A DNA stretch of 64,000 bases, taken from NCBI GenBank assembly GCA_035530135.1, contig DATKVJ010000006.1, positions 1 to 64,000 of the forward strand. The letters run 5' to 3'. Under the pieces are notes generated by a model that worked only from the letters and a program-made list of their open reading frames with translations, ran no database searches and was not told the DNA's origin. Origin of the DNA: CAIYYX01 sp035530135 (GTDB taxonomy: Bacteria; Pseudomonadota; Gammaproteobacteria; Burkholderiales; Rhodocyclaceae). The translations under genes and the position numbers were made by a program. Below are positions 10,278-18,151 of the stretch, piece by piece (the stretch's first letter is position 1; each line of letters opens with the position of its first letter).

Positions 10278-11570
10278 TTAGCGCTTGGCCATCGGCATCA
10301 CGTCGCGGCGCGGCGCACCGACGTAGAGCTGGCGCGGCCGGCCGATCTTCTGTTCCGGATCGGAGATCATCTCGTTCCATTGCGCGATCCAGCCGACCGT
10401 GCGCGCCAGCGCGAAGATGCCGGTGAATAGTTGGGTCGGGATGCCCAGCGCGTGCTGGACGATGCCGGAATAGAAATCGACGTTCGGGTAGAGTTTCTTT
10501 TCGATGAAGTAATCGTCTTCCAGCGCGATCTTCTCCAGCGCCAGCGCCAGCTTGAACAGCGGATCGTCGGTGAGGCCCAGTTCGTTCAGCACGTCGCGGC
10601 AGGTCTCGCGCATCAGCTTGGCGCGCGGGTCGAAATTCTTGTAGACCCGATGACCGAAACCCATCAGCTTGAAGGTGTCGTTCTTGTCCTTGGCGCGCTT
10701 GATGTATTCGCCGACGCGCGAGACGTCGCCGATCTCCTGCAGCATCTTCAGGCAGGCTTCGTTGGCGCCGCCGTGCGCCGGGCCCCAGAGGCAGGCGATG
10801 CCGGCGGAGATGCAGGCGAAGGGATTGGCGCCGGAGGAGCCGGCCAGGCGCACCGTCGAGGTCGAGGCGTTCTGCTCGTGGTCGGCGTGGAGAATCAGGA
10901 TGCGGTCGAGGGCGCGGGTCAGCACCGGATTGGGCTTGTAGGTCTCGCACGGCGTCGCGAACATCATGTGCATGAAGTTGCTGGTGTAGTCGAGATCGTT
11001 GCGCGGGTACATGAAGGGCTGGCCGATGCCGTACTTGTAGGCCATGGCGACGATGGTCGGCATCTTGGCGATCAGGCGATAGGCCGAGATATCGCGGTGC
11101 TGCTGGTCGCTGATGTCCATGGCGTCGTGGTAGAAGGCCGAGAGCGCGCCGACCACGCCGACCATCACCGCCATCGGATGCGCATCGCGGCGGAAACCCG
11201 AGTAGAAGCGGATCAGTTGCTCATGCACCATCGTATGGTTCTGGATGATAGCGGCGAACTGATCCTTCTCCTGGGCATTCGGCAGTTCGCCGCGCAGCAG
11301 CAGTTGGCAGACTTCGAGGAAGTCGCAATGCTCGGCCAGTTGTTCGATCGGGTAGCCGCGATAGAGCAGCTCGCCCTGGTCGCCGTCGATGTAGGTGATG
11401 GCGGACTTGCAGCTGCCGGTCGACAGGAAGCCAGGATCGAAGGTGAAGGCGCCGGTCTTGCTGTAGAGGCTGCGGATGTCGATGACGTCGGGACCGATGC
11501 TCCCGGATTCCACGGGAAAATCGACGGTCTTGCCGTCCAGGGTGAGCGTTGCTTTCTTTTGCGTAGCCAT
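10278..11570 (-). CDS. gltA: Citrate synthase, type II
   Basis: A 430-residue enzyme that condenses oxaloacetate and acetyl-CoA. It shows the proteobacterial hexameric type: an N-terminal beta domain, YIDGDQGELLYRGYPIEQLA, the catalytic histidine segments WGPAHGGANEA and FGHRVYKNFDPRAK, and the aspartate in PNVDFYSGI. The length matches NADH-sensitive type II enzymes. GGAGG lies about 9 bp before the ATG. It sits between sdhE (48-bp gap) and sucA in the same orientation, so oxaloacetate entry and 2-oxoglutarate oxidation are probably co-expressed. Confidence 0.97.
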   Translation of the reverse strand: MATQKKATLTLDGKTVDFPVESGSIGPDVIDIRSLYSKTGAFTFDPGFLSTGSCKSAITYIDGDQGELLYRGYPIEQLAEHCDFLEVCQLLLRGELPNAQEKDQFAAIIQNHTMVHEQLIRFYSGFRRDAHPMAVMVGVVGALSAFYHDAMDISDQQHRDISAYRLIAKMPTIVAMAYKYGIGQPFMYPRNDLDYTSNFMHMMFATPCETYKPNPVLTRALDRILILHADHEQNASTSTVRLAGSSGANPFACISAGIACLWGPAHGGANEACLKMLQEIGDVSRVGEYIKRAKDKNDTFKLMGFGHRVYKNFDPRAKLMRETCRDVLNELGLTDDPLFKLALALEKIALEDDYFIEKKLYPNVDFYSGIVQHALGIPTQLFTGIFALARTVGWIAQWNEMISDPEQKIGRPRQLYVGAPRRDVMPMAKR

Positions 11571-11618
11571 AGTTGCTGTCCTCCGTCTAAGTCAAAACCG
11601 GCTTGAGTCGCCGCGGCG

Positions 11619-11861
11619 TCAAACTTCGCGCAGCAGTTCGACCATACCCTGCAGTCGCGGTTCGCCGATCTCCCGGCGGCCGCAGATGATTTCCCACAAA
11701 TCGGCCTCTTCCAGCGCCAGCACCCGTTCCAGGCTCGCGGCCTGTTCTTCGCTCAGGTTCTCGCCGTGACGCCGCCAGAAGCGTTCCAGCACCAGATCCA
11801 GCTCCAGCAGTCCGCGCCGGGAATGCCAGCGCAGCCGCCCCAGTTCCCCCGCCCGGTTCAT
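11619..11861 (-). CDS. sdhE: FAD assembly factor SdhE (DUF339/YgfY)
   Basis: An 80-residue small helical protein of the SdhE family, which promotes covalent attachment of FAD to SdhA. The family signature RRGLLELDLVLERF near residues 15-28 and the acidic ALEEADLWEIICGR segment are clear. Its ATG (11859-11861) overlaps the sdhB stop as ATGA, showing coupling with the complex it matures. It is too short to be obvious on its own, but context and motif agree. Confidence 0.93.
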   Translation of the reverse strand: MNRAGELGRLRWHSRRGLLELDLVLERFWRRHGENLSEEQAASLERVLALEEADLWEIICGRREIGEPRLQGMVELLREV

Positions 11862-12562
11862 ACCAGGCGGCGCACCATCAGGTCCTTGATCTTGCCGATC
11901 GCCTTGGTCGGATTGAGGCCCTTGGGGCAGGCATCGACGCAATTCATGATGCTGTGACAGCGGAACAGCCGGTACGGATCGTCGAGGTCGTCGAGCCGTT
12001 CGCTGGTCGCCTGGTCGCGGCTGTCGGCGATGAAGCGGTAGGCGGCCAGGAGGCCCGCCGGGCCGACGAACTTGTCCGGGTTCCACCAGAACGACGGACA
12101 GGAGGTCGAACAGCAGGCGCACAGGATGCACTCGTACAAGCCGTTCAATTCCTCGCGCTCCTCGGGGGACTGCAGGCGCTCGCGCTCCGGCGGGTGCTCG
12201 TTGTTGATCAGGTAGGGCTTGATCGAGTGGTACTGCTTGAAGAACTGGGTCATGTCCACGATCAGGTCGCGGATCACCGGCAGACCGGGCAGCGGCCGCA
12301 GCACGATCGGCTGCTTCAGGCTGTCGATCTCGGTGAGACAGGCCAGGCCGTTCTTGCCGTTGATGTTCATCGCATCCGAGCCGCACACGCCTTCGCGGCA
12401 GGAGCGGCGGAAGGCGATCGAGTCGTCCTTATACTTGGCCTTGACCAGGACGTCGAGCAGCTTGCGGTCGGTGGCTTCGCGTTCGACCGTGACCGTCTCC
12501 ATGTAGGGCTTGTCGTCCTTGTCCGGGTCGTAGCGATAGATCTTGAATTGCACCGTGGCCAT
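11858..12562 (-). CDS. sdhB: Succinate dehydrogenase iron-sulfur subunit
   Basis: A 234-residue electron-transfer subunit of complex II on the cytoplasmic face of the membrane. The [2Fe-2S] ligands are in SCREGVCGSDAMNINGKNG and the following LAC. The [4Fe-4S] ligands are in CILCACCSTSCP and the [3Fe-4S] ligands in CHSIMNCVDACPKG. It starts at MATVQFKIYRYDPD, 11 bp after sdhA. Length is normal for the family, and the stop overlaps the sdhE start. Confidence 0.97.
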   Translation of the reverse strand: MATVQFKIYRYDPDKDDKPYMETVTVEREATDRKLLDVLVKAKYKDDSIAFRRSCREGVCGSDAMNINGKNGLACLTEIDSLKQPIVLRPLPGLPVIRDLIVDMTQFFKQYHSIKPYLINNEHPPERERLQSPEEREELNGLYECILCACCSTSCPSFWWNPDKFVGPAGLLAAYRFIADSRDQATSERLDDLDDPYRLFRCHSIMNCVDACPKGLNPTKAIGKIKDLMVRRLV

Positions 12563-12573
12563 GCTCTGCTCCT

Positions 12574-14343
12574 TCAATACACGCGCGTCTTGAGTTCGAT
12601 GCTGTCGACCGACAGCGGTTTCATCTGCACCGGCTTGTAGTCGAGGCGGTTGGCTTCGCGGTACCACAGCGTGTGCTTCAACCAGTTGGCGTCGTCCCGG
12701 TCGGGGTAATCCTCGCGCGCCTGGGCGCCGCGCGACTCCTTGCGCGCCGCGGCGGAAATCATCGCGGCCTTCGCCACCTCGATCAGGTTGTCCAGTTCGA
12801 GCGCCTCCAGGCGCGCGGTATTGAATACCTGCGACTTGTCCTTGATCTCGGTGGATCGCACCTGGGCCTCGACCTCGAGGATTTTGGTCACGCCCTGCTC
12901 CAGCATGTCGGGAAAGCGGAACACGCCGCAATGGTCCTGCATCACCCGGCGCATGGCGAGCTGGGTCTCGTGCACGTTGGCGCCGTTCTTTTGCTTCTCC
13001 AGACGCGATAGACGCGTCAGGCCCGGCTCGAAAGCGTCCGCGGGCAGATCCGGGTGCGCGCCGGGCATGGTCCGGATGTCGGCAACCATGGTCTCGCCGG
13101 CGGACTTGCCGAATACCAGGAGGTCCAAGAGCGAGTTGGTGCCGAGACGGTTGGCACCGTGCACCGAGGCGCAGGCGCACTCGCCGGCGGCGTAGAAGCC
13201 CGGCACCACGGCATCGTGCCTGCCGTCCTTGGGCACCACCACCTGGCCGTAATAATTGGTCGGAATGCCGCCCATCATGTAGTGGGCGGTCGGCACCACC
13301 GGGATCGGCTCCTTGATCGGGTCGGCGCCGGCGAACTGGATCGAGATCTCCCGGATGCCAGGCAGGCGCTGCATGATGGTTTTCGGATCGAGGTGGGTGA
13401 GATCGAGCTGCACGTAGTCCTTGTTCGGTCCGCAGCCCCGCCCTTCCTTGATCTCGGTAGCCATCGCCCGGGACACCACGTCGCGCGAGGCGAGATCCTT
13501 GGCGTTGGGCGCGTAGCGCTCCATGAAGCGTTCGCCCGAGGCGTTGCGGAGGATGCCGCCTTCACCGCGCACGCCCTCGGTGATCAGCACACCGGCGCCG
13601 GCCACCCCGGTCGGATGGAACTGCCAGAACTCCATGTCCTCGAGGGGAATGCCGGCGCGCGCCGCCATCCCCAGGCCGTCGCCGGTGTTGATGAAGGCGT
13701 TGGTCGACGAGTAGAAGATGCGGCCGGCGCCGCCGGTGGCGAACAGCGTCGCCTTGGCCTGGAACATCACGACCTCGCCGGTCTCCATCTCCATCGCGGT
13801 GACGCCGAGCACCTGGCCGCTGCCGTCGCGGATCAGGTCGAGCGCCATCCACTCGACGAAGAACTGGGTGTTGGCGCGGACGTTGCGCTGATACATCGCG
13901 TGCAGCATCGCGTGGCCGGTGCGGTCGGCGGCGGCGCAGGCGCGGCGCACCGGCTTCTCGCCGAAGTTCGACATGTGCCCGCCGAAGGGACGCTGATAGA
14001 TCTTGCCGTTGTCGAGGCGATCGAAGGGCATGCCGTAATGCTCCAGTTCGACCACCACCTCGTTGGCCTTGCGGCACATGAACTCGATCGCGTCCTGGTC
14101 GCCGAGCCAGTCGGAGCCCTTGACGGTGTCGTACATATGCCACTGCCAGCTGTCTTCCTCGGAGTTGCCCAGCGATGCCGCGACGCCGCCCTGGGCGGCG
14201 ACGGTGTGCGAACGGGTCGGGAAGACCTTGGAGATGACCGCCGTCTTGAGGCCGGATTCCGACAGCTGGATCGCGGCGCGCAGGCCGGCGCCGCCGGCTC
14301 CGACGATGATCGCGTCGAATTTCCGAATAGATAGTTGATTCAC
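12574..14343 (-). CDS. sdhA: Succinate dehydrogenase flavoprotein subunit
   Basis: A 589-residue catalytic subunit that oxidises succinate to fumarate. The N-terminal dinucleotide motif IIVGAGGAGLRAAIQLSE is followed by SHTVAAQGG, whose His46 is the expected site of covalent FAD. Substrate and capping regions (HPTGVAGAGVLITEG, GGIPTNYYGQV) are intact. I chose the GTG at 14341-14343 because GGAGG lies 8 bp before it and it begins just after the sdhD stop; an upstream in-frame GTG at 14358 would place the start 2 bp from the same GGAGG, which is too close. An SdhE gene for its flavinylation lies downstream. Confidence 0.95.
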   Translation of the reverse strand: MNQLSIRKFDAIIVGAGGAGLRAAIQLSESGLKTAVISKVFPTRSHTVAAQGGVAASLGNSEEDSWQWHMYDTVKGSDWLGDQDAIEFMCRKANEVVVELEHYGMPFDRLDNGKIYQRPFGGHMSNFGEKPVRRACAAADRTGHAMLHAMYQRNVRANTQFFVEWMALDLIRDGSGQVLGVTAMEMETGEVVMFQAKATLFATGGAGRIFYSSTNAFINTGDGLGMAARAGIPLEDMEFWQFHPTGVAGAGVLITEGVRGEGGILRNASGERFMERYAPNAKDLASRDVVSRAMATEIKEGRGCGPNKDYVQLDLTHLDPKTIMQRLPGIREISIQFAGADPIKEPIPVVPTAHYMMGGIPTNYYGQVVVPKDGRHDAVVPGFYAAGECACASVHGANRLGTNSLLDLLVFGKSAGETMVADIRTMPGAHPDLPADAFEPGLTRLSRLEKQKNGANVHETQLAMRRVMQDHCGVFRFPDMLEQGVTKILEVEAQVRSTEIKDKSQVFNTARLEALELDNLIEVAKAAMISAAARKESRGAQAREDYPDRDDANWLKHTLWYREANRLDYKPVQMKPLSVDSIELKTRVY

Positions 14344-14345
14344 GC

Positions 14346-14693
14346 TCACAGCCTCCACAGAATCTGGGTCGCCCAGCCGGCATAGCCGATCAGCGCCAGC
14401 AGCGTCAGGGCGTGCATCGCAAGACGCAGCCCCGCCGGCTTGATGTAGTCCATCCAGATGTCGCGTACCCCGACCCAGGCGTGGTAGCAGAGGCTCAAGA
14501 TGAACACGAAACTAACGATGCGCATGCAGGTGCCCGACATCAGCGCGCGCCAACTCTCCTGCGTCAGCGGCGGCCCCGAGAGCAGCGTGACCAGCAAAAC
14601 GAGGGTATAGACGAACATCGCCACGGCCGTGACGCGCTGCGCCAGCCAGTCCCTGAGGCCGTAATGGGCGCCGACGACAAGTCGCTTCACCAT
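14346..14693 (-). CDS. sdhD: Succinate dehydrogenase membrane anchor subunit SdhD
   Basis: A 115-residue inner-membrane protein with three predicted transmembrane helices (about 20-42, 55-78, 90-112). It has the SdhD features LRDWLAQRVTAVA near the N-terminus and CYHAWVGVRDIWMDYIKP, which carries the likely quinone/heme-contacting His and Tyr. The ATG overlaps the sdhC 3' end by 7 bp, and the stop is 2 bp before the sdhA start. SdhC and SdhD together hold the b-type heme and the quinone site. Confidence 0.94.
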   Translation of the reverse strand: MVKRLVVGAHYGLRDWLAQRVTAVAMFVYTLVLLVTLLSGPPLTQESWRALMSGTCMRIVSFVFILSLCYHAWVGVRDIWMDYIKPAGLRLAMHALTLLALIGYAGWATQILWRL

Positions 14694-15061
14694 AGTTTCA
14701 CCCCCAGGATCACGGTCGCGAGCAGGCTCACCACTTGGACCAGCAGCGCACTGGTGCGCGCCGCGGCGAGATCGACGCCGACGTGCAGGTCGAGCAGCAC
14801 GATGCGTATGCCCATGCAGAAATGGTGGAGAAAGGCCCACAGCAGGCCGAGCAGGACCAGCTTGAGCAGCGGCTGATGGAGCACCGTCGCCAGGGTCGCC
14901 AAGTCCTGCGGCGTCCCCAGCGAGAGCTGCAGCAGATAGATCAGCAGCGGCAACATCAGGAACAGGCCGGCACCGCTGACGCGGTGCAGAATCGACACGA
15001 AGCCCGCGAGGGGCAATCTGATCTCGGCGAGATTCAGATATTTTGGACGTTTTTTTGTCAT
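14687..15061 (-). CDS. sdhC: Succinate dehydrogenase cytochrome b556 subunit SdhC
   Basis: A 124-residue inner-membrane protein with three hydrophobic helices. The quinone-site motif SILHRVSGAG (about residues 23-32) and the helix LHHFCMGIRIVLLDLHVG, with histidines that can ligate heme b, are diagnostic. ATG at 15061 is preferred because GAGAG lies 7 bp upstream; the immediately preceding GTG codon is an alternative. It is the first gene of the sdh operon, and a promoter with 5/6 matches in both boxes lies about 50 bp upstream. Confidence 0.95.
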   Translation of the reverse strand: MTKKRPKYLNLAEIRLPLAGFVSILHRVSGAGLFLMLPLLIYLLQLSLGTPQDLATLATVLHQPLLKLVLLGLLWAFLHHFCMGIRIVLLDLHVGVDLAAARTSALLVQVVSLLATVILGVKLW

Positions 15062-15110
15062 CACGGTGCTCTCACTCCCGTATCTGTAGCGCTATTGCCG
15101 CCATTGATTG

Positions 15111-15139
15111 ATTAAATACAAATTGCCCGGCGCTGTAAA
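15111..15139 (-). promoter_or_regulatory. Predicted sigma-70 promoter of the sdhCDAB-gltA-odh operon
   Basis: On the minus strand TTTACA (complement of 15134-15139) and TTTAAT (complement of 15111-15116) are spaced by exactly 17 bp, each matching 5 of 6 consensus bases. Transcription would start near 15104, giving a leader of about 40 nt to the sdhC ATG. The -35 box lies within the loop and the adjoining arm of the hairpin at 15129-15150. Confidence 0.55.
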
Positions 15140-15150
15140 CAAACAGCGCC
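15129..15150 (-). terminator. Hairpin between the gntR regulator and sdhC
   Basis: A perfect 8-bp stem (GGCGCTGT / ACAGCGCC) with a 6-nt loop lies 9 bp beyond the stop of the GntR-family gene and is followed by an AT-rich stretch. It may end the regulator transcript. It has only a poor T-run, so termination could be partial. It overlaps the sdhC -35 box. Confidence 0.45.
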
Positions 15151-15158
15151 CTCTTTCC

Positions 15159-15902
15159 TCAATTGAGTTCGTTCATGTAGTAGTAGTCCGCCGTCGAGTA
15201 CAGGCCGCGACGCCACTCCACCGGCCGGTCGCCGTAGGTGAAGCTGACCCGCTCGACCGAGAGCAGCGGCGCGCCCTCGGCAACGCCGAGCAGAGCGGCG
15301 CTGGCGCGGTCGGCCGCCATCGCGCGCAAGCGCTCCTCGGCGCGGATCATGCGCACGCCGAAGCGGCTCTCGAGCAGACCGTAGAATGAACCCTGATATT
15401 CCTGCAGGATTTCCAGCGTCAAGCCGTCGAAGGTCTCCCCCGGCAGGTAGATCTCCTCGATCACCACCGGCTTGGCGCCGAATTTGAGCAGGCGGCGGAC
15501 GATCATGATCGGCGCGCCGAGCTTGATCCCCAGGGTGCGCGACACCTCCAGGCCGGCCTTGGCGCGCCAACATTCGAGCGGGACGCTCTGCGACGGCTCC
15601 AGCTTGCCGCTCACCGGCACCAGGCGCAGGAAACGGAACAGGGCGCGCGGATCGTCGTCGTTGTGCGACGCAACGTAGGTGCCCTTGCCCTGGCGGCGCA
15701 CCAGCAGGTTCTCCGCTGCCATTTCGTCGATCGCCTTGCGCACCGTGCCCTGGCTCACATTGAAGCGCGCGGCCAGTTCGTTCTCGCTCGGGATGAGTTC
15801 GCCCGGCCCCCACTCGCCGGACTCCAAGCCTTGTAAAATCAGGCGCTTGATCTGGCGGTAGAGCGGACTGAAGGTCGGTGAGAGATGGGTTTCCTGCAGC
15901 AT
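15159..15902 (-). CDS. GntR-family transcriptional regulator (HutC/UTRA subfamily)
   Basis: A 247-residue DNA-binding regulator. The N-terminal winged helix (about 12-78) contains LIPSENELAARFNVSQGTVR and the wing RRQGKGTYVA. A UTRA effector-binding domain (about 95-240) follows, with YLPGETFDGLT and the usual C-terminal VERVSFTYGDRPVEW. It lies between the sdh operon and divergent mdh, next to a 28-bp palindrome, so it most likely controls TCA-cycle genes in response to a small carboxylate or another ligand. That link is inferred from position; the ligand is unknown. Confidence 0.9.
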   Translation of the reverse strand: MLQETHLSPTFSPLYRQIKRLILQGLESGEWGPGELIPSENELAARFNVSQGTVRKAIDEMAAENLLVRRQGKGTYVASHNDDDPRALFRFLRLVPVSGKLEPSQSVPLECWRAKAGLEVSRTLGIKLGAPIMIVRRLLKFGAKPVVIEEIYLPGETFDGLTLEILQEYQGSFYGLLESRFGVRMIRAEERLRAMAADRASAALLGVAEGAPLLSVERVSFTYGDRPVEWRRGLYSTADYYYMNELN

Positions 15903-15943
15903 GCCGTGAATTTCACCATAAAACGACCGCTTCGTCCAGACTC

Positions 15944-15971
15944 ATCTTATGTCTTATGTAAGACATAAGAT
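15944..15971. promoter_or_regulatory. 28-bp perfect palindrome, probable GntR operator
   Basis: Two 13-bp arms (ATCTTATGTCTTA and TAAGACATAAGAT) flank a 2-bp centre. Each arm contains related TTATGT/TTATGTC units, so the site also reads as repeated half-sites. It lies 41 bp upstream of the regulator start and directly abuts the mdh -35 box. Symmetry and placement are typical for a dimeric GntR regulator controlling itself and a divergent gene. Confidence 0.7.
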
Positions 15972-15976
15972 AGCTA

Positions 15977-16006
15977 TTGACAGGGTGCGGAGCCCGGATT
16001 TAACAT
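15977..16006 (+). promoter_or_regulatory. Predicted mdh promoter
   Basis: A perfect TTGACA (15977-15982) and a TAACAT (16001-16006, 4 of 6) are spaced by 18 bp. The palindrome ends 5 bp upstream of the -35 box. The start point would be near 16013, giving a leader of about 100 nt to the mdh ATG. Confidence 0.5.
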
Positions 16007-16115
16007 CGAGCGGATTTTCATTCGCCGACGCCCGGTCCGCTGCACCGCACCATGAGCCGCCCGCGCGGCCGAATGCCAGCGTGAAAGCCTCTTTTTTCTG
16101 ACTTAGGAGCCCATC

Positions 16116-17099
<984 letters not shown>

Positions 17100-17126
17100 G
17101 CGGATGCGCACGGGATGGGGCAAGAC

Positions 17127-18125
17127 ATGGCAACGCATGAGCGCCTCCATCCCGATGCCGTCCTCTATCGCGGCGAAAAGCACTTCCCGGTACTCGCTGC
17201 CTGCGAGCATTACGCCGGCAGCGAGAAGCTGATCCGCAAGGCGCTCCTGCTGCAACGGGAACTGGGCCCGATCTTCGATCTGTCCTGCGACTGCGAAGAC
17301 GGCGCTGCCCCGGGCGGCGAGCGCGAACACGCGGCCATGGTCGCGGCGCTGATCGCCTCCGCCGAAAACGAGCACGACCGCGTCGGCACCCGCATCCACG
17401 ACATCAGCCACCCGCACTGGCAGGACGACATCGAGATCATCGTCGGGGGCGCCGGGAGGCGTCTGGCCTATGTCGTGCTGCCCAAGGTCGGCGGCGTGGA
17501 TGATGCGCTGGTGCAGATTTCGGCCGTGAAGGATGCCTGCCGGCGTCACGGCGTCACGCGCACGATGCCGGTGCATGTGCTGATCGAGACGCCCGGCGCC
17601 CTGCACGAAGCCTGGCGGATCGCCGCCTTGCCCGGCGTCGAGTCGCTCGACTTCGGCCTGATGGATTTCGTCTCCGCCCATCACGGCGCGATTCCCGCCA
17701 GCGCCATGAGTAGTCCCGGCCAGTTCGAGCATCCGCTGATCAAACGCGCCAAATGCGAGATTGCTGCGGCGGCACTGGGCAACGGCGTGGTGCCGGCGCA
17801 CAACGTCAGCGTCGAGATACGCGACACCACGGTGGTCTTCGAGGATGCCCGGCGCGCCCGCCGGGAGTTCGGCTTCCTGCGCATGTGGAGCATCCACCCG
17901 AGCCAGATCGAGCCCATCGTTGCCGCGATGCGGCCAGACTTCACCGAGGTGGCGGCTGCGCTTGAGATCCTGCTCTCCGCCCAGGATGCCGACTGGGGTC
18001 CGATCCAGCAGGCGGGCAAGCTGCACGACCGCGCCTCTTATCGCTACTACTGGGAGCTGCTCGCCAGAGCCCGCGCCACCGGCATGGAACTGCCCGCCGC
18101 CGCATTGCAAAGATTTTTTCAGTGA
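17127..18125 (+). CDS. HpcH/HpaI aldolase / citrate lyase beta-subunit-like protein
   Basis: A 332-residue (beta/alpha)8 lyase-family protein. The segment LSCDCEDGAAPGGE carries acidic residues of the kind that bind the divalent metal, and VLIETPGALHEAWRIAAL and FGLMDF match the CitE/malyl-CoA lyase core. The family cleaves or forms carbon-carbon bonds in CoA esters or hydroxy acids such as citryl-CoA and malyl-CoA, or hydrolyses malyl-CoA. No citrate lyase alpha or gamma genes are near, so a free-standing function is likely. I chose ATG at 17127 (GGGG about 7 bp upstream) over 17115. It lies between mdh and acnB and is probably co-transcribed. Confidence 0.85.
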   Translation: MATHERLHPDAVLYRGEKHFPVLAACEHYAGSEKLIRKALLLQRELGPIFDLSCDCEDGAAPGGEREHAAMVAALIASAENEHDRVGTRIHDISHPHWQDDIEIIVGGAGRRLAYVVLPKVGGVDDALVQISAVKDACRRHGVTRTMPVHVLIETPGALHEAWRIAALPGVESLDFGLMDFVSAHHGAIPASAMSSPGQFEHPLIKRAKCEIAAAALGNGVVPAHNVSVEIRDTTVVFEDARRARREFGFLRMWSIHPSQIEPIVAAMRPDFTEVAAALEILLSAQDADWGPIQQAGKLHDRASYRYYWELLARARATGMELPAAALQRFFQ

Positions 18126-18151
18126 TCGAATTTCAAGAAAAGGATGTCGCC

